Shown: in pieces, positions 39,704-48,568 of the stretch
Layout of the letters: every line of letters starts with the position of its first letter
How positions within the stretch are numbered: the stretch's first letter is position 1
Origin: Candidatus Bipolaricaulota bacterium
Lineage (GTDB): Bacteria; Bipolaricaulota; Bipolaricaulia; RBG-16-55-9
DNA length: 50,724 nt
Direction of reading: 5' to 3'
Assembly: GCA_018609825.1 (NCBI GenBank)
Contig: JAHEOA010000062.1
Span: 1-50,724 of the forward strand
The notes under the pieces: generated by a model
The model's input: the letters and a program-made list of their open reading frames with translations, nothing else
What the model was told of the DNA's origin: nothing
Database searches by the model: none
Program-made: the position numbers and the translations under genes

Positions 39704-42223
39704 ATGGCAGATGATCTGCCGAGCCACGCCAACGTCGTCATCATCGGCGCCGGCATCGTCGGCAACAGCGTGGCCTATCACCTGACCGAGATGGGCTGGC
39801 GCGACATGGTGATGATCGACAAGGGGCCGTTGCCCAACCCGGGCGGCTCCACGGGCCACGCGTCCAACTTCCTGTTCTGTGTGGACCACGACAAGATCGG
39901 CACACAGATGTCGGTGGACAGCCAGCAGCAGTACGAGGCCATGGGCGTCAACCGCACCTGCGGGGGCTTCGAGCTCGCCCGCGCCGACGAGCGCGTCGAG
40001 GAGCTCAAGCGCCGCGTCCAGTCCGCCAAGGCCTGGGGCGTGGAGGCCGAGCTCGTCACCCCCAAGGAGGTCAAGTCGAAGTTCCCCTGGATCAACGAAA
40101 AGGTCGTCAAGGCCGGCTTCTGGTCCCCGACCGTCAGCGTCGTCGACTCGCTGCAGGCGGGCACGCAGATGCGCGAGCACGCCGTAAACCAGGGTGCGAT
40201 GCAGACGTTTCCGAACACGGAAGTGACGGGCATGACGACCGAGAACGGGCGCATCCAGAGCGTGGAGACGACGCGCGGCACCGTCAACGCCGAGCACGTA
40301 TTGATCTGCTGTGGCGTGTGGAGCCCCGAACTGGCCGAGATGGCCGGGGCGCGCATCCCCCTCGAGCCCGTCGTCCACCAGATGATCGATGCCGGGCCCA
40401 TTCCGCAGTTGGCCGACGCGGAGGGCGAGATCGAGTACCCCATTCTGCGCGACATGAGCACGCTCATGTACGAGCGCCAGGCCGGCAACAATTTGGAGAT
40501 CGGCTCCTACGCCCATCGCCCGCTGCTGCACGACCCGGAGGACATTCCCTCCATTGACGAAGCCAAGCTGAGCCCCACGGAGATGCCCTTCTCGCACGCG
40601 GACTTTGAGCCCCAAATGGAGGACGCGCTTCAGCTGCTGCCGGAGATGCTCGACCACGACAGCGTCGAGATCCAGTACGCCATCGACGGGCTCATCTCCA
40701 TGGCGCCGGACGGCGGCCTGCTCATCGGGGAACTGCCGGAGGTCAAGGGGCTCTGGACGGGCTCGGCCATCTGGATCAAGGAAGGCCCGGTCACGGGCAA
40801 GATCCTCGCCCAGTGGATGACCGACGGCACCCCGGAGTGGGACCCGGAGGGCTTCGACGTGGCGCGCTTTTATCCCTATGCGCGCACCCGCGATCACGTG
40901 CGCAAGCGGGCCTACGAGGGCTTCCCCAAGATCTACGGCATCGTCCATCCTCAAGAGCAGTGGCTCAGCTCGCGGCCGCGCCGGGTCAGCCCGTTCTACG
41001 AGCAGACCAAGGACCTCGACGCCGTCTTCTTCGAGGCGGCCGGCTGGGAGCGCCCGCACTGGTACGAATCGAATCGGGACCTGCTCAGGGAATACGAGAC
41101 CCAGGTCTCGGATCGCCCGAACGAGTGGGACCGACGGTGGTGGTCGCCCATCATCAACGCCGAGCACCTGGCCATGCGCGATCGCGTCGCGATGATTGAT
41201 CTGAGCGCGTTCGCCATCTTCGACGTCACGGGGCCGGGGGCGCTGGACGGGCTGCAGCACATCGCCCTGGCGCAGATGGACAAGCCCGTCGGCAAGGCGA
41301 TGTACACGTCGTTCCTCGACCACAAGGGCGGCATCAAGGCCGATTTGACCGTCATGCGCCGCGGCGAGACCGACTTTCGCGTCATCAGCGGCGGCGCCGT
41401 GGGCAGCATGGACAAGAAGTGGCTGCTCGACCATCTGCCGGACACGGCTCAACTGCACGATCGCACGAACGAGTTCGCCACGATCGGGCTCTGGGGTCCT
41501 CACGCGCGCGACGTGTTGGGGGAACTGACCGAGGACGACGTCTCCCACGACGGCTTTCCGTTCGCGACCTGTCAGGACATCACGGTCGCTGGCATTCCCG
41601 TCTGGGCCCTGCGCATCTCGTACGTGGGCGAGCTCGGCTGGGAGCTGCACGTCACGATGGATAAGGGGCGCCAGCTCTGGGAAGCGCTCTGGGAGGCCGG
41701 TCGGCCGTATGGGGTCATCCCGGCGGGGATCGGCGTCTACGGCACGACGGCCCGTCTGGAGAAGGGCTATCGGCTGCAGGGCCACGAGCTGGAGCTCGAC
41801 TACAACCCCGTCGAGGCCGGCATCGCCTACCCGAAGGTCAAAAAGCAGGACTTCATCGGCAAGGAGGCCTATCTGGCCGCTCGCGAGGAGGACCCGCCGA
41901 CGGCCACGATGTGCACCCTCGCCGTCGAAGACCACCGCGAGGGCCATTCCGGCATCGATCGCTACATGCAAGGCGACGAGCCGATTTTGACGACCGATGG
42001 CGAGCGGATCGTCGACGGCAAGGGCCGCCCGTCGCACGTCACGACCGCCGGCATGGGCCCGTCCGTCGGCAAGTATCTCTTGATGGGCTATCTGCCGCCC
42101 GAGTACGCGAACGAGGGCCAGGATCTGGTCGTGGAGTACTTCGGCGAGCACTATCCGGTGACCGTTGCCGTGGCCGGGCCGACGCCGCTGTTCGACCCGG
42201 ACAACTCGCGGATGAAGGCGTAA
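39704..42223 (+). CDS. DMGDH/sarcosine dehydrogenase-like FAD oxidase fused to a T-protein domain
   Basis: An 839-residue two-part enzyme. The N-terminal FAD-dependent oxidase (about 1-420) has VVIIGAGIVGNS (dinucleotide motif Gly15-Gly20) and GGSTGHAS with His52 in the position that binds FAD covalently in dimethylglycine dehydrogenase. The C-terminal part (about 430-839) is a glycine-cleavage T-domain with IIGLWGPHARDVLG-like, ISYVGELGWELHV and GTTARLEKGYRLQGHELELDYNPVEAG blocks. Relatives oxidise N-methyl groups of dimethylglycine or sarcosine and hand formaldehyde to tetrahydrofolate, with electrons to ETF. AAGGAGG lies 6 bases before the ATG. etfB follows 12 bases later. The covalent flavin is inferred from position, not shown. 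Confidence 0.93.
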   Translation: MADDLPSHANVVIIGAGIVGNSVAYHLTEMGWRDMVMIDKGPLPNPGGSTGHASNFLFCVDHDKIGTQMSVDSQQQYEAMGVNRTCGGFELARADERVEELKRRVQSAKAWGVEAELVTPKEVKSKFPWINEKVVKAGFWSPTVSVVDSLQAGTQMREHAVNQGAMQTFPNTEVTGMTTENGRIQSVETTRGTVNAEHVLICCGVWSPELAEMAGARIPLEPVVHQMIDAGPIPQLADAEGEIEYPILRDMSTLMYERQAGNNLEIGSYAHRPLLHDPEDIPSIDEAKLSPTEMPFSHADFEPQMEDALQLLPEMLDHDSVEIQYAIDGLISMAPDGGLLIGELPEVKGLWTGSAIWIKEGPVTGKILAQWMTDGTPEWDPEGFDVARFYPYARTRDHVRKRAYEGFPKIYGIVHPQEQWLSSRPRRVSPFYEQTKDLDAVFFEAAGWERPHWYESNRDLLREYETQVSDRPNEWDRRWWSPIINAEHLAMRDRVAMIDLSAFAIFDVTGPGALDGLQHIALAQMDKPVGKAMYTSFLDHKGGIKADLTVMRRGETDFRVISGGAVGSMDKKWLLDHLPDTAQLHDRTNEFATIGLWGPHARDVLGELTEDDVSHDGFPFATCQDITVAGIPVWALRISYVGELGWELHVTMDKGRQLWEALWEAGRPYGVIPAGIGVYGTTARLEKGYRLQGHELELDYNPVEAGIAYPKVKKQDFIGKEAYLAAREEDPPTATMCTLAVEDHREGHSGIDRYMQGDEPILTTDGERIVDGKGRPSHVTTAGMGPSVGKYLLMGYLPPEYANEGQDLVVEYFGEHYPVTVAVAGPTPLFDPDNSRMKA

Positions 42224-42235
42224 CGGGAGGAGCTC

Positions 42236-42997
42236 ATGAACGTTCTGGTCTGTGTGAAACGCGTGCCGGACACCGGCGCGAAAATGGTGCTCACCGACGA
42301 CGAGCAACGGATCAACACGCGCAACCTCGGTTTCACCATCAGCCCGCACGAGGAGTGCGCCGTCGAGGAGGCCGTGCAGCTGACCGAAACGCACGGCGGC
42401 TCGTCGGCGGTGCTGACGCTCGGCCCGTCGGATGCCGAGGAGCAGCTGCGCGAGTCCTTGGCCAAGGGCATCGACGAGGCGGTCCTGCTGGAGGCCGATC
42501 AGGAATGGGACCCGCAGGCGACCGCGCGCGCGATCAGCGACGCCGTCCGACAGCGCGAGGCGGACGGCGAGCCGATCGATCTGGTTCTGTTCGGCAACGA
42601 GGCCTCCGACACGGCGGACTATCAAGTCCCCGTTCGCGTGGCCAAGGCGCTCGACCGGCCGTGTGCGACGTCCGTCAAGGCGATCGAGGTCGGCGACGGG
42701 ACGGTCCGCGCCAAGCGCGAGCTCGGCGCGGACTGGGAGGTCTACGAGCTCCAGACGCCGGCGGTATTGGCGGTCATGGAAGGGCTCAACCTCCCGCGGC
42801 ATCCGTCGCTGCGCGGCACGATGACCGCGAAGAAGAAGCCGATCGACCGACAACAGCCTCAGCCGAGCGAGGCCAAGCTCGAGAAGGTGCGATTGAAACA
42901 TCCGCCGGAAGAGGGCGGTCAGGTGGAGATCCTCGGCCAAGGCCCGAACGCAGCGCCCAAGGTCGTGGAGATCCTGCAACAGCTGGAGGTGCTCTGA
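42236..42997 (+). CDS. etfB: electron transfer flavoprotein beta subunit
   Basis: With EtfA it carries electrons from FAD dehydrogenases to the quinone pool via ETF:quinone oxidoreductase. The 253-residue protein starts MNVLVCVKRVPDTGAK and contains the family signature region GNEASDTADYQVPVRVAKALDRPCATSV and the C-terminal VLAVMEGLNLPRHPSLRGTMTAKKKPI. GGGAGGAG precedes the ATG. The gene follows the DMGDH-like oxidase by 12 bases and etfA follows by one base, so they form one operon. No ETF:quinone oxidoreductase gene is in the window. Confidence 0.97.
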   Translation: MNVLVCVKRVPDTGAKMVLTDDEQRINTRNLGFTISPHEECAVEEAVQLTETHGGSSAVLTLGPSDAEEQLRESLAKGIDEAVLLEADQEWDPQATARAISDAVRQREADGEPIDLVLFGNEASDTADYQVPVRVAKALDRPCATSVKAIEVGDGTVRAKRELGADWEVYELQTPAVLAVMEGLNLPRHPSLRGTMTAKKKPIDRQQPQPSEAKLEKVRLKHPPEEGGQVEILGQGPNAAPKVVEILQQLEVL

Positions 42998-42998
42998 G

Positions 42999-43970
42999 AT
43001 GGTCCTCACGTTCATTGACCACAGCAATGGAACGCCGAACGAGGCGTCGCTGCAGACGCTCACGTTGGCGCGCGGCCTCGCTCAAGATCTGGGCTCGGAG
43101 CTGCAAGCGGTCGCGATCGGCCGCGGCGCTGACAGCCTCGGCCAAGCGGTCGCCCCGTATGGCGTCGCGACGGTCCATCACGTCGCCGACGATCGCTTGA
43201 GCACCTATGCGCCTGAGGCCTGGGGATCATCCGTCGCTCAGCTCGCGAGCGCGAATGGCCACGAGGCCGTGATCGCTCCGGGCACCGAGCGCGGCCAGGA
43301 GGTGCTCGCGCACGCCGCCGCCGAGTTGGACCAGCCCATGGCGGCCAACTGCATCGAGGTCACCCCGGGCGAGCCGTTCCAGGTCGTGCGCCATCAGTGG
43401 GGCAGTTCGCTGTTGGAGGAGGCGCGACTGAAGGGCAATCCCGCCATGCTGACCGTCCCGCCGCACGCGCTGAGCGCGCAAGCGGCGGACGCTCCCGGCG
43501 AGGCCCAACTGCAGACGTTCGAGCCGACCCTTGAGGATCGCCACCTCCGCGTCCGCGTCACCGACGTGGAAACGACCGAGACCGAAGGCGTCTCGCTCAA
43601 GGAGGCCGAGGTCGTGGTCGGCGGCGGCCGCGGCGTCGGCAGCGAGGACGGCTTCCAAATCCTCGAAGAACTGGCCCAGGAACTCGGCGGCGCCGTCGGC
43701 GGCTCGCGCGTGGCGACCAACAACGGCTGGCGCCCGCACGACGATCAGATCGGGTTGACCGGCACCAAGATCGCGCCCGAGATCTACATCGCCGCCGGCA
43801 TCAGCGGGGCGGTCCAGCACATGGTCGGTTGCAAGGGCGCCAAGCACGTCCTGGCCATCAACACCGACGACGAGTCGACGATGGTCCAGAAGGCCGACTG
43901 GGCCATCCTGGGCGATCTCCATGAGATCGTGCCCGCGATCACCGAGGAGGTCCGGAAGGCGAAGTCGTAA
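42999..43970 (+). CDS. etfA: electron transfer flavoprotein alpha subunit
   Basis: Holds the FAD of the ETF dimer. The 323-residue protein has an N-terminal alpha/beta domain and the C-terminal FAD-binding segment with VVGGGRGVGSEDGF, GATNNGW-like ATNNGWRPHDDQIGLTGT, and IAPEIYIAAGISGAVQHMVGCKGAKHVLAINTDDE, the ETF alpha signature. It starts one base after the etfB stop. It is convergent with pabB and ends the oxidase-ETF operon. Confidence 0.97.
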   Translation: MVLTFIDHSNGTPNEASLQTLTLARGLAQDLGSELQAVAIGRGADSLGQAVAPYGVATVHHVADDRLSTYAPEAWGSSVAQLASANGHEAVIAPGTERGQEVLAHAAAELDQPMAANCIEVTPGEPFQVVRHQWGSSLLEEARLKGNPAMLTVPPHALSAQAADAPGEAQLQTFEPTLEDRHLRVRVTDVETTETEGVSLKEAEVVVGGGRGVGSEDGFQILEELAQELGGAVGGSRVATNNGWRPHDDQIGLTGTKIAPEIYIAAGISGAVQHMVGCKGAKHVLAINTDDESTMVQKADWAILGDLHEIVPAITEEVRKAKS

Positions 43971-43976
43971 CCCCGC

Positions 43977-44038
43977 CCGGCTGCCGGCGTCGCCGGGCCG
44001 AGTGCGCCCGTGCGCGAGGCCGCGCTTTGGGCAGCCGG
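43977..44038. terminator. inverted repeat between convergent etfA and pabB
   Basis: CCGGCTGCC (43977-43985) and GGCAGCCGG (44030-44038) are perfect complements flanking a GC-rich 44-base loop, in a 90-base gap between two converging operons. It is a candidate bidirectional terminator without T-runs. Confidence 0.4.
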
Positions 44039-44060
44039 CGGGCAAGGTAGTCGGGCAACG

Positions 44061-45224
44061 TCAGTGGCGCGCGAGGGTTTCGTCGCGCGGTAAAGCGCGG
44101 GCCTCGGCGTCTGCGGCCAGCACCCGCGCCTTGATTTGGCACTCCTCGTATTCGTCGCCTGGATCGGAGTCCCAGACGATGCCGCCGCCGACGCCGTACT
44201 CGGCGCGGTGCTCAACGAGATCGACCACGGCCGTCCGGATGGCGACGTTGAAGCGGGCGCGGTTGCCCGGGGCGAGATAGCCGATCGCGCCCGTGTAGAC
44301 CCCGCGCGGGTCGGCTTCCATCTGCGCAATGATCTCCATCGTTCGGGCCTTGGGTGCGCCCGTGATCGACGCGCAGGGGAAGAGCGCGTCGAGTGTCTGC
44401 CCGAACGACGCCGTCGTCCGCGCCTCGACCGTTGACGTCATCTGCAGCACCGTCGGATAGCCCTCGATCTCAAAGAGCTTCGGCACGCGGACGGAGCCGA
44501 TCTGGGCGATCTTGCCCATGTCGTTGCGGATCATATCGACAATCATGGCGTTCTCCGCGCGGTTCTTCGCCGAGCGGTAGAGCCAGTCGGCGTTCGCCAG
44601 CGTCTCGGCCTCGGAGGCGCCCTTCGGCGCGGTCCCCTTCATCGGCACCGACCGCAGCGTCTGGCCGTCTCGCTCAAAGAACAGCTCGGGGGACGCGGAA
44701 CAGACCGCATGGCGGTCCGTCTCCACATACGCGGCGTAGCGCGCGTTCTGCCCGCTGACGAGCGAGCGAAAAAAGGTCCAGGGGTTGCCGTCAAAGGACG
44801 ACCGCAGCCGCAGCGTGTAGTTGACCTGATAGGTGTCGCCGCGGGCGATGTGGCCCTTCACGTCCTCGATGGCGTCCCGGTACGTGGGCCAGTCGACGGA
44901 CGGGGCCCAACCGTTGGGGCGCACGTCCCGCCGGGGCGGCTCAAGCTCAGGGACGATCTCGGTCTCGTCGAATAACCCGAACCAGACGAGCGGAACGTCG
45001 GGTCGGCTCCGGACGGTCAACGCCGAGTCAAACGCCGGCGCGGCCTCGTAGGCGATGAGTCCGGCCGCCGTGTAGCCCGTCGCCTCCACCGTCCGCTCGA
45101 CCTCGCGCAGCGCCGGCCGGACGGCGTTCAGATCATGGGTCTGGACCACGACCGCCGGCCGCCGGAAGCTGAGCCAGGCGGATCGATCCGGGTCATAGAG
45201 CGCAACGGTCGGTCGGGGCCACAT
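44061..45224 (-). CDS. pabB: aminodeoxychorismate synthase component I
   Basis: Converts chorismate to 4-amino-4-deoxychorismate for p-aminobenzoate and folate synthesis, using ammonia from a glutaminase partner (PabA, not in the window). The 387-residue protein has the chorismate-binding core: GDTYQVNYTLRL, CSASPELFFERDG, RSVPMKGTAPKG, ENAMIVDMIRNDMGKIAQIGSV, FPCASITGAPKARTMEIIAQME and GYLAPGNRARFNVAIRTAVV. The start at 45224 has only a weak GGCAGG upstream. It follows the molybdopterin enzyme by 32 bases in one operon, which links folate synthesis to C1 metabolism here. No PabC-type aminotransferase domain is fused. Confidence 0.91.
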   Translation of the reverse strand: MWPRPTVALYDPDRSAWLSFRRPAVVVQTHDLNAVRPALREVERTVEATGYTAAGLIAYEAAPAFDSALTVRSRPDVPLVWFGLFDETEIVPELEPPRRDVRPNGWAPSVDWPTYRDAIEDVKGHIARGDTYQVNYTLRLRSSFDGNPWTFFRSLVSGQNARYAAYVETDRHAVCSASPELFFERDGQTLRSVPMKGTAPKGASEAETLANADWLYRSAKNRAENAMIVDMIRNDMGKIAQIGSVRVPKLFEIEGYPTVLQMTSTVEARTTASFGQTLDALFPCASITGAPKARTMEIIAQMEADPRGVYTGAIGYLAPGNRARFNVAIRTAVVDLVEHRAEYGVGGGIVWDSDPGDEYEECQIKARVLAADAEARALPRDETLARH

Positions 45225-45256
45225 GGCACGTCGGCCTGCCTTGATCCTCCAATCGC

Positions 45257-47551
45257 TTACGACGGGATCGTCGCTTCCGGTTGGTCCGCACGCTGGGTGC
45301 TTGTCTCGTCGCCTTTCATGCGCGCGAGCGCCACGACCGCATTGTAGTCGGGCACGCGGGCCTCGGGCGAACGCCGATCGTAGTCCAACAGGACGTTGCC
45401 CTCGGGCCAGTGGATCTGCAGGTTGCCCGGCTTGACCGGCGCAATCGCCGCAATGCCGTGATAGATTCCGCGATGGTTGTGCAGCACCACCGGGTCGCCG
45501 TCCTTGATCCCGTGGCGTTCGGCGTCCTCTTGGTTGATGAGGACCGCCTCGCGTTGCTTGCCCGTGATCTTGTCCGAGGCCGCTTGGACCATGCTGTTGA
45601 ACTGTTTGCCGCGGCGGGTGGTCACACGGAAGTGGCCCTCGGGGATCCCGGGGGTCGGCAGCGGCACGGCGTCGAAGTGGGCCTTCCCATCCGGGGTTTT
45701 GAACTGCCAGTCCGCACAGAGGTGCGGGCCGCCGTACTGGAAGACGTCGCCTTCCTGTTTCAGATGCTGAATCCCGTCGTACATGGGCACCGCCTGGGCG
45801 ATCTCCTCGCGGATCTCGGCCGTATCCTCGAACGCCAACGCCTCCGCCAAATCGGGCCGCGCGCGACGCGCGACCTCGAGGAAGACCTCCCACTCGGGAC
45901 GGACCTCGCCCGGGCGCGGTCCGGGGATCTCCGGGCTGAACATGACGCGGCGCTCGGTGCTCGTCTGCGTGACGCCGCCGGGGACCTCATAGCGAGTCAT
46001 CGCGGGCAACAGAATCACGTCCTCGCTCGGGTCCACGAACATCTGCGGGTTGAGCAGGATGTCCATGTGGACCCGCAGCGGCACGTTGTGCAGGGCCTGT
46101 TCGACGTAGTCGCGCTCGGCCAGCACGTCGAGGAAGTTGCCCCCGGAGGCGAAGAGCAGGTCCATGTTGCCCTCGTGGGCCGCCTCGATCATGTGCGTGG
46201 CGGTCAGGCCGGGCTCGGGGCTCAGCTCGAAGCCGTAGAACTCACTGAACCGACGGGCGCTGTCCTCGTTGATGGGGACACCGCCCGGGAACGCCGTCGA
46301 GTAACAGCCCATCTCCGCGCCGCCCTGGACGCCGGAGTGCCCTCGGATCGGCATCAGGCCGCACTTGTCGCGGCCCACGAAGCCCTTGGTCAGTCCGAGG
46401 TTGATGATGGCCTGGACGTTGTTCTCGCCGTGCTGGTGCTGCGTGACGCCCATGGACCAGACGAACACCGCCGTCTCGGCCTCGCCGACGGTCTGGGCGA
46501 ACGCCCGCATCTCGTCCTCGGAGACGCCCGAGAGCCGTTCCAACGCCGCCCACGACTGACCGTTGAGCGAGTGCTCCAGCTCCGCAAACCCCTCGGTGTA
46601 GTTGTCGATGAAGTTCCGATCGACGAGGTTGTGCTCGATCATGTGCTTGATCGCGCCGTTGATGAACGCGATGTCGCCGCCGATGTTGACGAGGTGGAAC
46701 CGATCGGCGATCTTCGTGCCGAACAGGGCGCTCTCCGGGTTGGAGGGGACCCAGTACTTCTCCATGCCCGGCTCGCGATAGGGATTGATGACTTCGACCT
46801 GCGTGCCTTCCTTTTTGGCGTAGTGAATGTACTTGGTTGCCACGGGCTGGTTGTTGGCGACGTTGCTGCCGAAGAACACCACCAGGTCGGAGCCGATCCA
46901 ATCGCTGTAGGAGCACGTCGTGGCGCCGGCACCGACCGAGCGCTTCAGGCCGCCCGTGCTGGGCGAGTGGCAGACCCGTGCGGCGTTGTCGACGGAGTTG
47001 GTCCCGAGCGCCCGCACGGCCTTCTGGGCGCCGTAGTACGATTCGTTCACCATGCCGCGACTGGTCAGATAGAACCCGAGCCGATCCGGGGTCGTGCTCC
47101 GAATGCGTTCGGCTATGGCCTCGAGGGCCTCATCCCAGCTGATCCGCTGGAAGCCCGGCTCGCCCTGGCGACGCATCATGGGATAGGGCAGACGCCCCAT
47201 CTGGCGAAGCGCCTTGGCGCGGCGATCCTTCAGATCCGAGACGTCCGCCAGTTCGGAGACCTCGAGCGCCGGCATCGTGTTGAGCCGCAACAGCCGCAGC
47301 CGGATGTTGCACAGGTGGGTGCCCTCAAGGGTCCAGTCGGTCATGCCGGTGGTGCCGAGCGCACAGCCGTCGCAGACGCCGCGGTCGAGAATGCGCCACG
47401 CGTACGGAAGGTTGTCCCGGTTCTTCCAGATGGCGCGAAAGACTTCGGCGAAGTTGTTGGGCCGCTGTTCGCCGATGCCGAACGGTTTCAGGCTCGCCCA
47501 GTTGGAGGGCGTCCAGTGAAGGGGGTTGAGGTTTTTGAGCAGGTTCCGCAT
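45257..47551 (-). CDS. formate dehydrogenase-like molybdopterin oxidoreductase (YdeP/FdhF type)
   Basis: A 764-residue molybdopterin enzyme of the family annotated as oxidoreductase alpha (molybdopterin) subunit. Cys60, Cys63 and Cys81 (in GVCDGCALG and HLCNIR) lie where the iron-sulfur cluster binds. DNAARVCHSPS (Cys194) aligns with the selenocysteine site of E. coli FdhF, with Cys in place of Sec. The C-terminal block has the molydopterin dinucleotide-binding domain (GHFRVTTRRGKQFNSMVQ and INQEDAERHGIKDGDPVVLHN). Formate oxidation is the best guess for a C1 cluster, but some relatives have other roles. AAAGGAGG lies 8 bases before the ATG. It is the middle gene of metF-fdh-pabB. Confidence 0.87.
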   Translation of the reverse strand: MRNLLKNLNPLHWTPSNWASLKPFGIGEQRPNNFAEVFRAIWKNRDNLPYAWRILDRGVCDGCALGTTGMTDWTLEGTHLCNIRLRLLRLNTMPALEVSELADVSDLKDRRAKALRQMGRLPYPMMRRQGEPGFQRISWDEALEAIAERIRSTTPDRLGFYLTSRGMVNESYYGAQKAVRALGTNSVDNAARVCHSPSTGGLKRSVGAGATTCSYSDWIGSDLVVFFGSNVANNQPVATKYIHYAKKEGTQVEVINPYREPGMEKYWVPSNPESALFGTKIADRFHLVNIGGDIAFINGAIKHMIEHNLVDRNFIDNYTEGFAELEHSLNGQSWAALERLSGVSEDEMRAFAQTVGEAETAVFVWSMGVTQHQHGENNVQAIINLGLTKGFVGRDKCGLMPIRGHSGVQGGAEMGCYSTAFPGGVPINEDSARRFSEFYGFELSPEPGLTATHMIEAAHEGNMDLLFASGGNFLDVLAERDYVEQALHNVPLRVHMDILLNPQMFVDPSEDVILLPAMTRYEVPGGVTQTSTERRVMFSPEIPGPRPGEVRPEWEVFLEVARRARPDLAEALAFEDTAEIREEIAQAVPMYDGIQHLKQEGDVFQYGGPHLCADWQFKTPDGKAHFDAVPLPTPGIPEGHFRVTTRRGKQFNSMVQAASDKITGKQREAVLINQEDAERHGIKDGDPVVLHNHRGIYHGIAAIAPVKPGNLQIHWPEGNVLLDYDRRSPEARVPDYNAVVALARMKGDETSTQRADQPEATIPS

Positions 47552-47633
47552 ATGCGGGGCCTCCTTTTGCCCAGGGTCAGACGCTCGGGCCGGTCGGCTC
47601 GCGATTGCCGGCAGTATACGTTGATAACGATTC

Positions 47634-48389
47634 CTAATCCACCCCGGCGGCGAGCTCTTGCAACCAGGGGACGGTCTGCACCCAGTTGGCCGTCGTCTTG
47701 ATCGCGTTGAAGGTGTAGATGTGGAAGCCGTCGACGTGCTCGTAAACGGCCTCCATGAGCGGCGTCGGATCGTAGCGCTGGATCATCTTGGCCACGTCGC
47801 GAGTGGACATCTTCTTGATGAACCCGAGCGAGGCGTTGACCCCGCAGCGCATGGCGAACTGCGTCAGCTTGGGGACGCTGATCGGGGGCGCGATGCCGCA
47901 ATGAATCGGCAGGGTAATGCCCTTGTCCCGGATGCGCGTTACCCACTCGACAATGGCCTCCGGGTCGAACGCCATCTGCGTGGCCGCGTAGGTCGCCCCG
48001 AGCTCCTGCTTGCCCAGCAGAATCTCGTCGCCGAAGGCCTCATGGGGATACGAGGGATGGCCTTCCGGGTACCCGGCCACGCCGATCGACGCGCAATGCG
48101 CGAAGTGGGGAATCAACTGGGCCGAGCGCTCATAGGGCCCGACGGGGTCCAGATCGCCCCCGATGAGAAAGACCCGATCGCGGATCAGGCTCGTCAGCTC
48201 ACGGAGATGATCCTCGCTCTGTACGAGAGAAGCCGAGATATGCGGTGTATGTGGGCCGTTAAGTTGCTTGTAGGTCTCGAGAGTCGGGGTCAGCGACTCC
48301 TGGGTCGCCGTGATCGTCAGTGACCAGTGTGGGGGAACGTCCGCCAGCTTCAGCTTGGAACTGGGGAAGATCTCAAAGGTTGCCTCCAT
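47634..48389 (-). CDS. metF: methylenetetrahydrofolate reductase family protein (short form)
   Basis: Converts methylene-tetrahydrofolate and methyl-tetrahydrofolate, either direction. The 251-residue protein is shorter than the usual 290-300. The catalytic Glu is present (FEIFPSS, Glu6), the flavin-site Asp in LIGGD, and the AATQMAFDPE block with the substrate Gln. The start at 48389 has GGGAGG 4 bases upstream and excludes the four-residue extension to 48401. The missing length is mainly in the loops near the FAD and NADH sites, so the electron partner may differ from the E. coli enzyme. It is the first gene of metF-fdh-pabB and divergent from fhs. Confidence 0.85.
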   Translation of the reverse strand: MEATFEIFPSSKLKLADVPPHWSLTITATQESLTPTLETYKQLNGPHTPHISASLVQSEDHLRELTSLIRDRVFLIGGDLDPVGPYERSAQLIPHFAHCASIGVAGYPEGHPSYPHEAFGDEILLGKQELGATYAATQMAFDPEAIVEWVTRIRDKGITLPIHCGIAPPISVPKLTQFAMRCGVNASLGFIKKMSTRDVAKMIQRYDPTPLMEAVYEHVDGFHIYTFNAIKTTANWVQTVPWLQELAAGVD

Positions 48390-48568
48390 CGGGCCTCCCA
48401 TGACAGATCGGGTTGTTTAAGCCGAAGCAACGGGCTTTGTTCCACGTTGAACGGGAGCGTATCGCATCCGCGTCACACGTGCAAACCGGAGAATTTGACG
48501 CCGATTGCCCGGACATGATACCTCGGAGTCACCGTTCACCACCCAGCTTCATAAGGAGGGAGCCGATC

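Noticed and set aside
39659..43063. A 1134-codon open frame on the minus strand across the DMGDH-like and etfB genes
   Set aside because: It is the antisense shadow of well-conserved genes on the plus strand and has the repetitive Arg/Leu/His/Asp composition of GC-rich shadow frames. No family matches.
45281..47701. An 806-codon open frame on the plus strand over the molybdopterin enzyme
   Set aside because: Antisense to a gene with clear iron-sulfur and molybdopterin motifs, and no recognisable domain or ribosome site of its own.
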